Origin: Vulcanimicrobiota bacterium
GTDB taxonomy: Bacteria; Vulcanimicrobiota; Vulcanimicrobiia; Vulcanimicrobiales; Vulcanimicrobiaceae
Reading direction: 5' to 3'
Length of the DNA stretch: 32,786 nt
Assembly: GCA_003164495.1 (NCBI GenBank)
Contig: PLTN01000091.1
Span: forward strand, 17,070 to 49,855
Shown: one piece after another, positions 24,192 through 32,258 of the stretch
How positions within the stretch are numbered: the stretch's first letter is position 1
Layout of the letters: every line of letters begins with the position of its first letter
Position numbers and translations under genes: made by a program
Notes under the pieces: model-generated
Seen by the model: only the letters and a program-made list of their open reading frames with translations
Database searches by the model: none
Told to the model about the DNA's origin: nothing

Positions 24192-25148
24192 ATGGCCAAT
24201 CGTGCGACGTTCATCGGCGCGACCGCCGGACTCATCGCGGCACCCGCGTACGTGCGAGCGCAGTCCCTGACCAAACTGCGGATTGCGGCGGGTGCCGACG
24301 GCGACTGCGTAGGCGCGCTGTGGGGCATACAGAGCGGCATTTTTGCAAAGTACGGGCTCGATGTCGACATCACGCGCCTCAACAGCGGCTCCGCCGTTGC
24401 CTCGGCGGTTGCCGGCGGATCGATGGACATCGGTAAGGCCAGCACGTTCACGATCATCATCGCGCACGCCAAGGGGTTGCCGTTCCTCATCGAAGCGCCG
24501 TGCACGCTCTACCTCGCGAGCGCGCCGGATTTCGGCCTGCTCGTGGCACGCGACTCGACGGCCCGCGACGGCCGCGACTTGACGGGCAAGATCGTCGCCG
24601 TGCCGGCGCTCGGCGACTACTCCACCATCACGACCGAAGCGTGGATCGATCGCAACGGCGGGGACTCGAAAGCCGTCAAGTTTCTCGAGATTCCGCCCTC
24701 CGCGATGGGTGATTCGGTCGCCACCGGGCGCGTCGACGCAGCCGTCATCGCGGAACCGCTGCTCAGCGAATTCGTGAAAACCGGTAAATGCCGCGTTTTC
24801 GCCCGGCCGATCGACGCGCTTGGCAAACGCATGATCGTGACCGTTTACTTTGCGAGCGCCGACTTCGCGCAGAAAAACGGCGATGCACTCGGGCGCTTTC
24901 GGAAAGCCCTCAACGAAGCTGCCGCCTACGCACTCGCGCACCGGCCGCAGATGATTCCCGTCGTCGCCAAATATACCGGTCTCGACCCCGCGACCGTGGC
25001 GCTGCAGCAGGCGCCCAATCTCGCCGGCGTGTCGAACCTGCTCGATTCGAGCATGCTCCAGCCGACGATCGACGCCGCCGTAACGTACAAGACGATCGCC
25101 AAATCGTTCATGGCCAAAGACCTGATCGACCCCAACGTTTTTTCCTAA
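24192..25148 (+). CDS. Orphan NitT/TauT-type ABC substrate-binding protein
   Basis: 318 aa with a short signal peptide (about residues 1-23, cleavage near 'YVRAQS'). The type II binding fold is visible: 'LRIAAGADGDCVGALWGIQSGIFAKYGLDVDITRLNSGSAVASAVAGGSMDIGKAS', 'DLTGKIVAVPALGDYSTITTEAWIDRNGGD' and 'SVATGRVDAAVIAEPLLSEFVKTGKCRVFARPID'. Relatives bind sulfonates, nitrate, thiamine precursors or aromatic acids. No permease or ATPase lies beside it. It is 24 bp upstream of the bicupin gene and probably co-transcribed with it, which hints that its ligand is related to that enzyme's substrate. Confidence 0.9.
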   Translation: MANRATFIGATAGLIAAPAYVRAQSLTKLRIAAGADGDCVGALWGIQSGIFAKYGLDVDITRLNSGSAVASAVAGGSMDIGKASTFTIIIAHAKGLPFLIEAPCTLYLASAPDFGLLVARDSTARDGRDLTGKIVAVPALGDYSTITTEAWIDRNGGDSKAVKFLEIPPSAMGDSVATGRVDAAVIAEPLLSEFVKTGKCRVFARPIDALGKRMIVTVYFASADFAQKNGDALGRFRKALNEAAAYALAHRPQMIPVVAKYTGLDPATVALQQAPNLAGVSNLLDSSMLQPTIDAAVTYKTIAKSFMAKDLIDPNVFS

Positions 25149-25172
25149 CCCGCGCCATTACTTGAGGAAACC

Positions 25173-26282
25173 ATGACAACGGAAGCGATCAAACCCCTGG
25201 CCTACGGGATCGACTCATATCTCGAGTGGATCAAACGTGAGGGTCTGCTCGTTCACGAAGGCCTCGCGCTGAACCTCATCAAGCTCGAGACGGCCGACTG
25301 GCCGCGCTTCGGCGTCAACGGCGCCGCACTGCACTTCAGGGGCAGCGGTGACTTCTGTTCGATGTTCCTCATGGACATCGGCGCAGGCAGAGCCAGCAAC
25401 CCGATCCAGCATGTCTTCGAGGCGATCTACTACGTGTTCGAAGGACGCGGCAGCACGCAACTCGAGTTCAGCGACGGCACGACCCGCAGCTTCGAGTGGG
25501 GACCGCGCAGCTTCTTTGCGATTCCGCTGAACGCGAAGTACCGGCACTTCAACGCCAGCGGCACCGAGCGCGCGCTTCTAGCCGCCACCACGACCGCTCC
25601 GTTGATGATGAAGATCTTTCACAACGAGCGCTTCATCTTCGACTTGCCGTTCGATTTCACGGACCGCATCGGCAAGGAAGCATTCTTCACGGGCCAAGGC
25701 GACTTGCACATGGTTCGGCCCGGCAACAACATGTGGGAGACGAACTTCGTCCCCGATCTGGGCGAACTCGAGCTCACGAGTTGGGACGATCGCGGCAAGG
25801 GCTCGAAGAACATCATCTTTGCGCTCGGCGACGGCATCATGCACGCGCACATGTCGGAGATCCCGCCGGCGATGTACAAGAAGGCGCATCGCCATATCGA
25901 CGGCGCGCACGTGCTCACGCTCACCGGTAACGGCTACTCGCTGCTCTGGTATCCGGGCGACAAAGACTTCGAGCGCGTCGATTGGGAATACGGCGTCGTC
26001 TTTCCACCGCAGGCAAACCAGTTCCACCAGCATTTCGTGACGAGCAACAACGCGTCGCGTTACATCGCGACGGGAATCGGCGGCATGCGGTACCCGCTCA
26101 CCGAGGAGCACCGCCGCATCGCCCTCGGGAAACCGGGCGAGAAGCAATCGCTGTCGCTCAGCGTCAAGGACGGTGGCGACCAGATCGAATTCACCGATCA
26201 GGACCCGCGCATCCACGAGATCTGGCGCGAAGAAATGCGCAAGAACGGAATTCCGTCCGACTGGGATCCAACCAAGGGATAG
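25173..26282 (+). CDS. Bicupin protein of unknown substrate
   Basis: 369 aa; GAGGA lies about 6 bases before the ATG. Two cupin halves are visible. The N-terminal one (about 75-130) has 'IQHVFEAIYYVFEGRGSTQLEFSDGTT' and 'FFAIPLNAKYRHFN' with H80 and H125 as possible ligands. The C-terminal one (about 235-295) has 'KKAHRHIDGAHVLTLTGNGYSLLWYPG' and 'VVFPPQANQFHQHFVTSN', with H239, H241, H285 and H287 placed for metal binding. The whole resembles ring-cleavage dioxygenases of the gentisate/cupin class in outline, but I cannot assign a substrate. It probably shares an operon with the upstream binding protein. A repeat element begins 4 bp after its stop. Confidence 0.75.
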   Translation: MTTEAIKPLAYGIDSYLEWIKREGLLVHEGLALNLIKLETADWPRFGVNGAALHFRGSGDFCSMFLMDIGAGRASNPIQHVFEAIYYVFEGRGSTQLEFSDGTTRSFEWGPRSFFAIPLNAKYRHFNASGTERALLAATTTAPLMMKIFHNERFIFDLPFDFTDRIGKEAFFTGQGDLHMVRPGNNMWETNFVPDLGELELTSWDDRGKGSKNIIFALGDGIMHAHMSEIPPAMYKKAHRHIDGAHVLTLTGNGYSLLWYPGDKDFERVDWEYGVVFPPQANQFHQHFVTSNNASRYIATGIGGMRYPLTEEHRRIALGKPGEKQSLSLSVKDGGDQIEFTDQDPRIHEIWREEMRKNGIPSDWDPTKG

Positions 26283-26286
26283 TATT

Positions 26287-26376
26287 TGTCATCCCGACCC
26301 TTCGACAAGCTCAGGGCGAGGGACAGCCACTTAGCGACGACGATAGAGGCGGTCCCTCGACAAGCTCGGGATGACA
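26287..26376. repeat. Intergenic long-hairpin repeat, copy 1
   Basis: The ends are perfect 11-bp inverted repeats, TGTCATCCCGA (26287-26297) and TCGGGATGACA (26366-26376). Inside, CGAGGGAC (26318-26325) pairs with GTCCCTCG (26352-26359). A CTTCGACAAGCTCAGG segment and GGGACAGCCAC are shared with the element at 32164-32250. The whole could fold into one long hairpin. It lies between a coding end and the next gene, as REP-like elements usually do, and may stop transcription. The remaining bases to 26425 show no gene. Confidence 0.85.
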
Positions 26377-26425
26377 TAGCGGGAATTCCCAGGCCGAGCT
26401 AAGCGCCTTGCCAAGGTGCGGCGCG

Positions 26426-26755
26426 ATGATGCGGTCATGGGAAAACGCCACGACCGTCATCTTTCCCGTCGGCGATTTCACTTCCGCGATCATGCGGAAG
26501 GTTACCGACTCCCTGAGCGAGGCAGCGGCGCGCGGCCGCACGATCGTCATTTCGCTGCAGTGGACCGCACGCTGGGCCTGGGGTGCGCTCTGTGAACTCG
26601 CCGAGTCCCTGCACGGCCGCTACCGCGATGCGCGGGTGTGCTTCACCGGTGTTCCGCCGGCCCGCCGCGCGCTGCTGCGCGAAGTCGGCCTCGCCGCATG
26701 GCTCGTTGACGAGCCGCTGCCCGGTTGCGCGCAACAGGTGCTGATCGCCGCCTGA
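26426..26755 (+). CDS. Small STAS-like protein lacking the phospho-serine motif
   Basis: 109 aa from ATG 26426; the ATG at 26429 is equally possible. The pattern 'RTIVISLQWTARWAWGALCELAESL...ARVCFTGVPPARRALLREVGLAAWLV' follows the strand, helix, strand, helix order of a STAS domain (anti-sigma-factor antagonist). However, the position of the usual DSSGL motif reads W-A-W-G, so no phosphorylatable Ser is there. It may act as a binding or scaffold domain rather than a switch. It stands alone, facing the secreted-protein gene, whose stop is 3 bp away. The call rests on pattern only. Confidence 0.6.
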   Translation: MMRSWENATTVIFPVGDFTSAIMRKVTDSLSEAAARGRTIVISLQWTARWAWGALCELAESLHGRYRDARVCFTGVPPARRALLREVGLAAWLVDEPLPGCAQQVLIAA

Positions 26756-26758
26756 ACG

Positions 26759-27343
26759 CTACGGGTGAGCGTGACAGCTCAAATCGCCCTGATTCGGTAA
26801 AACGCCGTAAAAGGTCAGCTCGGCCACCCCGATTGCCGGCAAATACACGACCGTGTTGAGCTTGCGCCCGTTGAGGTAATCGGAGAACGCGAAGCCCTTT
26901 GCCGCAGCGCCGTGCGCGTCCCTCGTCGCCGTCATGCCATCGAAGCGCTTCTCGATCGGGGCGCCGGTGACGCCGTAATAGGTGCTGCGTTCGCCCGCTG
27001 CCGGCGGATTTGCCGGCAGCAGCAACCGCTTGGGAAAGCGCTTGGTCACACCGGGCTGGAGCAGGTAGCCGTACGCGTAGATGTTGCCCCGATCGTCGGC
27101 GCCGCGATACGCTTGCGTTTTGGTAATCGACGGCCCGATCGCAACGGCGGTCGTGACCAGCATGGCGTTCGGCGCGATGTGCGAGTCGCCCGGAGCGACA
27201 TCGACGGTGACGTAACCCTGCGTGTTACAGTGCAGCAGTTGGTGAAATCCGGGACTCATCGGGGTCATCAGTCCGCCGGCGGCGGCCGCCGGAGCGGAGG
27301 CGAGCAACGCCAGGGCCAGGGTGAGGGCAATCCGGGTGTTCAT
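26759..27343 (-). CDS. Small secreted protein of unknown function
   Basis: 194 aa. A clear signal peptide (MNTR, hydrophobic core about residues 5-18, Ala-rich cleavage site near 22). The mature protein has two cysteines, C39 and C190, near its two ends, which could form a disulfide in the periplasm. Predicted strands dominate ('GYVTVDVAPGDSHIAPNAMLVTTAVAIG', 'KLNTVVYLPAIGVAELTFYGVL'). I recognise no family. The ATG overlaps the stop of the ThDP enzyme by one base (TGATG), so it is translated in the same operon. Confidence 0.8.
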   Translation of the reverse strand: MNTRIALTLALALLASAPAAAAGGLMTPMSPGFHQLLHCNTQGYVTVDVAPGDSHIAPNAMLVTTAVAIGPSITKTQAYRGADDRGNIYAYGYLLQPGVTKRFPKRLLLPANPPAAGERSTYYGVTGAPIEKRFDGMTATRDAHGAAAKGFAFSDYLNGRKLNTVVYLPAIGVAELTFYGVLPNQGDLSCHAHP

Positions 27344-28974
27344 CAGTAGCGTGACGCTTTCGTTTCTTGAGCGGTGATGAACTCGAGCAGCGCGGGTTTA
27401 CCGGCGCGCGTTTGTTCGATACCGCGTTTGATCGCCGGAACGATCTCCTCAGGTGCGGTGATCCGTTCACCGTAGGCGCCGAAGGCCCGCGCCATGGCCG
27501 CATAATCGCCGGAAATATCGGTCGAGCGGTACTTCTTGGTCGCTTCCGGCATCACGTTGAGTTCGATCGCCATCGCCGAGTTGTTGAGCAGGATCGAAAG
27601 GATCGGAATGCGCTCGCGCACGGCCGTTTCGAAATCCATGCCGGTGAAGCCGATCGCCGCGTCGCCCCAGACGTTGATGCAGAGCTTATCGGGCCGCGCC
27701 AGTTTCGCGCCCATTGCCAACCCCAGGCCGTAGCCGAGTTGCGTCGTCTTCCCCCAGCCGATGTAACTGTGCGGCGCGGTCGACTTCCAGAACGGCGTGA
27801 GCTGATCGCGCGGGCTGCCGGCATCGTGCGTGATGATCGTTTCGGCTTTGTCGACCGTATGCTGCAGATCCCACAGGACGCGATAGGGACTGAGCGGGGT
27901 TTCGGTCGAGGTGAGCTTCGGCATCCATTCGGCCAGCCACGCCGCTTCGACCGACGCGATTTCGACGTGCGCCGCCGTCGGATCGCTGGCGGTGCCCTCG
28001 AGCAGCTCGCGACACGCTTCGATCAGCGCGCGCAGGGTGAGCTGCGCGTCGCCGGCGAGGCCGACCAGCGACCGCACCGATTTGTTCAAGTCGTTGGGGT
28101 CGCTCGTCGCATGAACGAACGTCTTCCCGCGCGGCATCTTGATCGCAAACGCAGACTCCGAGAAGCTGCAGCCCGCCCCGAAGATCACGTCGGCATTATC
28201 GAGGAAGTGACGCACCGTCTTCGGCATCGCCGCGCCGCCCGCGCCCAGCGCCAGCGGATGCGTTTCGTCGAACGCGCTCTTGCCCTCGAGGCTCGTACAC
28301 ACCGGAGCACCGAGCAGTTCGGCCAGCTCTCGCAACTCCTCATACGCTCCGGCCCAGTGGATGCCGGCACCGGCGTAGATCGTCAAGCGCTTCGCGTCCA
28401 CGAGCACGCGGGCCGCGCGTTTCACATCGTCGGGATCGGGCCCGCTGCGCGTCGTGTAAACGGGCACGTAGTCGATCGGTTCGGGAACCTCGGCGGCGTA
28501 GAGGTCGTTCGGGATCTCGACCACGACGGGCCGGTGACGGCCGTTGCGCAGCATCGAGAACGCGCGCCGCATGATGTTCGGCACTTCCGCACCGGACGTG
28601 ATCGGCTCCGCGTGCTTCGACACCGGCGCAAGCACCTTGGTGGAGTTGAAATTATCCGGTACGTGCGCGATGCGCGTCGCGTAGCCACCCGGTAAGATGA
28701 GCAGCGGAATCGATTCCGAGTACGCCTGCGCCACGGAACCGAACGCGTTCTCGATCCCCGGTCCATGCTGGCACGCGAACACGCCGATCTGCTTGCCGTG
28801 CGAGAGCCGCGCGACGGCGTCGGCCATGTGCACCGCGATGCGTTCCTGACGCACGATGATGGGCCGGATGTCGGCTTCGGCTGCGGCCTCGATCACCGCG
28901 TTGCGCGGATACGCGAACACCATCTCGACGCCTTCGCGCTTGAGGATCTCGGCGATGGCGGCGGCCGCCTTCAT
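27343..28974 (-). CDS. Thiamine diphosphate-dependent enzyme, acetolactate synthase/decarboxylase-like
   Basis: 543 aa in the three-domain layout of the family. The pyrimidine-binding domain (about 1-165) holds the catalytic Glu44 in 'IIVRQERIAVHMADA'. The central domain is at about 185-325. The pyrophosphate-binding domain (about 365-543) has GDA (437-439) and NN (464-465) of the 'GDAAIGFTGMDFETAVRERIPILSILLNN' motif; the common GDG is GDA here. Such enzymes decarboxylate 2-keto acids or condense them. I cannot choose between acetolactate synthase, benzoylformate-type decarboxylase and others. It overlaps the helicase stop as ATGA and shares one base with the secreted-protein gene. Confidence 0.85.
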   Translation of the reverse strand: MKAAAAIAEILKREGVEMVFAYPRNAVIEAAAEADIRPIIVRQERIAVHMADAVARLSHGKQIGVFACQHGPGIENAFGSVAQAYSESIPLLILPGGYATRIAHVPDNFNSTKVLAPVSKHAEPITSGAEVPNIMRRAFSMLRNGRHRPVVVEIPNDLYAAEVPEPIDYVPVYTTRSGPDPDDVKRAARVLVDAKRLTIYAGAGIHWAGAYEELRELAELLGAPVCTSLEGKSAFDETHPLALGAGGAAMPKTVRHFLDNADVIFGAGCSFSESAFAIKMPRGKTFVHATSDPNDLNKSVRSLVGLAGDAQLTLRALIEACRELLEGTASDPTAAHVEIASVEAAWLAEWMPKLTSTETPLSPYRVLWDLQHTVDKAETIITHDAGSPRDQLTPFWKSTAPHSYIGWGKTTQLGYGLGLAMGAKLARPDKLCINVWGDAAIGFTGMDFETAVRERIPILSILLNNSAMAIELNVMPEATKKYRSTDISGDYAAMARAFGAYGERITAPEEIVPAIKRGIEQTRAGKPALLEFITAQETKASRY

Positions 28975-31900
28975 GACGGGTCTGCAAACAGGAATTCGAG
29001 ATCGTCTTTGGTGAGCGACTTCGCGATCGCGCTGTCGGCCTTGATGACCGAACGCGACAGCGCGCTCTTGCGCTCGGCGAGCGCGCGAATCTTCTCCTCA
29101 ACCGAACCGGCGGTGACCATCCGGTACGCCGTGACCGGGCGCGTTTGGCCAATGCGATGCGTGCGGTCGATGGCCTGGCGTTCGACGGCCGGGTTCCACC
29201 ACGGATCGTAGAGGACCACGTAGTCGGCCGCAGTCAGCGTCAGCCCGACGCCGCCGGCTTTGAGCGAACATAAGAACACCGGCGGACCATCGGCCGACAT
29301 GAAGCGCTCGACTTCCGCCTGCCGGTCGCGATCTTTGGTGGAACCATCCAGGTACCCCAACACCACGTCGCGCTTTTGGAGGGCGGTACGCATGATCTTC
29401 AACATCGAGGCGAACGCGGAGAACACCAGCACCTTGTGTCCGCCGGAGAGCACCTCTTCGACGGTCTCGAGGAAGGCATCGAACTTGCCGCTCGCCTCGG
29501 GCTCGTCGATGTACTCCGGCAGAATCAGGCCCGGGTGCGCGCAGACTTGACGCAAACGAGTCAGCGCTGCCAGCACGTGAACGGTCGCGCCTTCCATCCC
29601 GTTTTCGCCGCCGATGTTCGCGATGACGTCGCGCCGCGCAGCTTCGGCAATGCCGCGATACAACCGACGCTGTAGAGGCGAGAGATCGCACTCGATGATC
29701 TGCTCGGTGCGTTCCGGCAGCTCGCGCGCCACATCTTCTTTGGTCCGGCGCAACACGAACGGCTCGAGCCGCGAACGCAACTGGTGGGCCGCCGTTTCGT
29801 CGCCTTCGGCGATCGGGTTCTCGAAGCGCCGCCGGAACGAAGCTTCCGAACCCAGCAGCCCCGGCTCGACGAACGCGAAGATCGACCATAGATCGCGCAG
29901 TGAGTTCTCCACCGGCGTACCGGTGAGCGCCAACCGGTGATCGGCCCGCAGATTGCGAACGACCTTGGCGATTTGCGAACTCGGGTTCTTTGCGTTCTGT
30001 GCTTCGTCGAGAATCAGCGTGCGGAAGTTGAAGCGCTCGAGCTGTTCGGCATCGAGGCGCGCCAATGCATACGACGTGATGATCACGTCGTAGTTCTCGA
30101 GCTCGGCATACCGCTGCGCGCGATCGGCACCTGATTGCAAACGCAAAGTGCTCAGCGTGGGAGCAAAGCGGGCGATTTCGTTTTCCCACGTGTGCGTCAC
30201 CGACGTCGGCGCGATGACGAGGCACGGCGCCGGACCCTCCATGTCCTTGCGATGGAGCAAGTACGTGATCATCTCCAGCGTCTTGCCTAAGCCCATTTCG
30301 TCGGCCAAAATGCCGCCGAAACGGAACGACGCGAGATACTGCAAGAAGTCGAGGCCGCGGCGCTGATAGCCGCGCAGCGTGTTCGCTAGCGACGCCGGGG
30401 GCTCGATCTCTTCGATGCCGCCGAAATTGCGCAGACGGGCGCGCAAGATTTCGACTTCTTCGGGGAGCGCGACGTCGCCGAAAGCTTCGTGAATTTCGTC
30501 GTGCAGGGCGACCAGTGCCGCCATCCCGGTGCGCCGGCGGTCGTTTAGCTCCGAGAGCAACGTGCGGCGCATGCGCAGCGCCTCGACGTCGAAGAGCTTC
30601 CCGCGCACTTCCGCGTAGCGCCCGCTGGATTGCAGCAAGGCCGCGAGCTCCTTCGGGGTGAGGGCGGAGCCGTCGCCGACGAACACGTCGACGTTGAGTT
30701 CGAACCAGTCGCGCTCGCCGTCCACATCGGTCGGTCGCGCCGAGATCGAGACGTTCATCGCCGACTCGCCCGACGCCACGGCGCTCAGCGAATCGTCGAG
30801 AATGATGTCGACGTCGTCCCAATCGCCGACAACCTCGCGCACGAACGTGGCCGCGCGCTCGACGTCGTGCAACGCGAACGCGTCGCCGCCGCGCGGCACG
30901 AATCCGGCTTCGAGGAAACGGTGAGCAAACGCGCGCGCCGTCGCCGGCGCGAACCGCACGAAACGCCCCTGATTCGCCGCGACCGCGCCGTGCACGGAGA
31001 ACGTTGCGTTCGCTTCGCTCTTGCGATCGATGAACTGCAATCGCGCGATCAGCGCGCCGTCGCTCCAGCGCAACCGCGCGAGGGCCGCCGGAGCTTCAGC
31101 ATCAACGACGCCGAGTTCGCGCCGGTCGGCCGCGGAAAGAAAGGGCGCAACCCGGGCGATCGTGCCGATCGAGGGATGCTTTCCGTTGCTGCTCGCGCCG
31201 TTGGACGGCGCCTGCGCGGCCGCCGCCGACACGACCTTGCGCGCATCGAAGCTGTCGTCGAGCAGATAGGCGGTACGGTTCACGACGAGCCACGACGGCG
31301 GACCATCGACGATCAGCGCACCGCGCGGGGTGAAGCGCTCGCCGTTGCCGCGTTCGAGCGAGGGAACGAAACGGTCGCCTTCACGAACCGCCCGGAGCTG
31401 CAGTCCGCGCACGTCGATGTCGAAGGGCCCGAGTTCGACCGGGTGCCGGTTCGCGCCGGGTTCGTCGTCGAAGCGGGTGCGCGGATGGCGCGCGAGCCGG
31501 AAAAGCGCGCGGGCGAGCGCTCGCTGCGAGACGCGCGTGCCGAAGGCTTCCTGCACCGCTTCGTCGCGAATCAGTTCCCGGTCGGCATTGTCCCAATCGT
31601 CGGGCGGCGTCGATTCCATCATCGCCAAGATCGACTCGGCATCGCGGATCACGCCACGCAGCCGCGGCGTATCGAGGTAGAGCGCGCCGGAGAGCGATTT
31701 GCCGTCGGCTGCCGAGATGACCGGCCACACGCTGCGGGCGCGTGCGCGCGGCGCCTCGAGGTCGATCACCGGCAGCCAGGTCAGGTCGATCTCGGCATCG
31801 GCCGGGTCGGTCGGCACCGGCGCCTCGTCGGCCCGGCGAACGGTTTCGAGCGTGGCCACGACGTGTTCGCACACGCCGGTGGATCCGCACGTGCAGACGC

Positions 31901-32141
31901 TGCGGAGAGCCTGCGGCCCCGTGCCGCTGGCCCATTCGACGCCGCACGACACCCCGCCGCGATCGGCGACGGTGGCCTCGATCTTGAGGCCCTCAACCGA
32001 ACGTAAGGTTACGCGGCCCGCATCTGCGAGCTCGAGAGCGGCACGGGTCAGGTCGCGTGCAAACCAATTTCCGATCGACGCCGGCAAGCGCGATCGCCAT
32101 AGGGCAAAGGGAGTCAACCGTGGGGTATTCGCCGCTAGCAC
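28971..32141 (-). CDS. SNF2-family helicase with N-terminal SWIM zinc finger
   Basis: 1056 aa, GTG start. A SWIM finger is present near the N-terminus (C83, C85, C91, H93 in 'SVCTCGSTGVCEH'). A long middle region without named motifs follows (about 110-580). The SNF2 ATPase core has Walker A 'ADEMGLGKT' (613-621), motif II DEAQ (712-715), 'LTGTPVENSLRDLWSIFAFVEPGLLG', and the C-terminal helicase half with 'SLKAGGVGLTLTAADYVVLYDPWWNPAVERQAIDRTHRIGQ'. Bacterial members of this class (RapA/HepA relatives) move along DNA or remove proteins, including RNA polymerase, from it. Its stop overlaps the ThDP enzyme start by 4 bp, so it heads a three-gene operon. No methylase or nuclease neighbour suggests a defence island. 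Confidence 0.94.
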   Translation of the reverse strand: MLAANTPRLTPFALWRSRLPASIGNWFARDLTRAALELADAGRVTLRSVEGLKIEATVADRGGVSCGVEWASGTGPQALRSVCTCGSTGVCEHVVATLETVRRADEAPVPTDPADAEIDLTWLPVIDLEAPRARARSVWPVISAADGKSLSGALYLDTPRLRGVIRDAESILAMMESTPPDDWDNADRELIRDEAVQEAFGTRVSQRALARALFRLARHPRTRFDDEPGANRHPVELGPFDIDVRGLQLRAVREGDRFVPSLERGNGERFTPRGALIVDGPPSWLVVNRTAYLLDDSFDARKVVSAAAAQAPSNGASSNGKHPSIGTIARVAPFLSAADRRELGVVDAEAPAALARLRWSDGALIARLQFIDRKSEANATFSVHGAVAANQGRFVRFAPATARAFAHRFLEAGFVPRGGDAFALHDVERAATFVREVVGDWDDVDIILDDSLSAVASGESAMNVSISARPTDVDGERDWFELNVDVFVGDGSALTPKELAALLQSSGRYAEVRGKLFDVEALRMRRTLLSELNDRRRTGMAALVALHDEIHEAFGDVALPEEVEILRARLRNFGGIEEIEPPASLANTLRGYQRRGLDFLQYLASFRFGGILADEMGLGKTLEMITYLLHRKDMEGPAPCLVIAPTSVTHTWENEIARFAPTLSTLRLQSGADRAQRYAELENYDVIITSYALARLDAEQLERFNFRTLILDEAQNAKNPSSQIAKVVRNLRADHRLALTGTPVENSLRDLWSIFAFVEPGLLGSEASFRRRFENPIAEGDETAAHQLRSRLEPFVLRRTKEDVARELPERTEQIIECDLSPLQRRLYRGIAEAARRDVIANIGGENGMEGATVHVLAALTRLRQVCAHPGLILPEYIDEPEASGKFDAFLETVEEVLSGGHKVLVFSAFASMLKIMRTALQKRDVVLGYLDGSTKDRDRQAEVERFMSADGPPVFLCSLKAGGVGLTLTAADYVVLYDPWWNPAVERQAIDRTHRIGQTRPVTAYRMVTAGSVEEKIRALAERKSALSRSVIKADSAIAKSLTKDDLEFLFADPS

Positions 32142-32163
32142 AAGAGATTACTAGCTAGCCCGC

Positions 32164-32250
32164 TGTCATCCCGAGCTCGTCGAGGGACAGCCACAGTGTT
32201 GGCGCTTGGTGGCTGTCCCTCTCCTGAGCTTGTCGAAGGATCGGGATGAC
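32164..32250. repeat. Intergenic long-hairpin repeat, copy 2
   Basis: GTCATCCCGA (32165-32174) pairs with TCGGGATGAC (32241-32250), and inside GAGGGACAGCCAC (32182-32194) pairs perfectly over 13 bp with GTGGCTGTCCCTC (32209-32221). The 3' arm carries CTGAGCTTGTCGAAGG, the reverse complement of the 5' arm of the copy at 26287, so the two copies are inverted relative to each other. It separates the helicase gene from clpC. The rest of 32142-32258 shows no gene. Confidence 0.85.
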
Positions 32251-32258
32251 GAGGTTAT

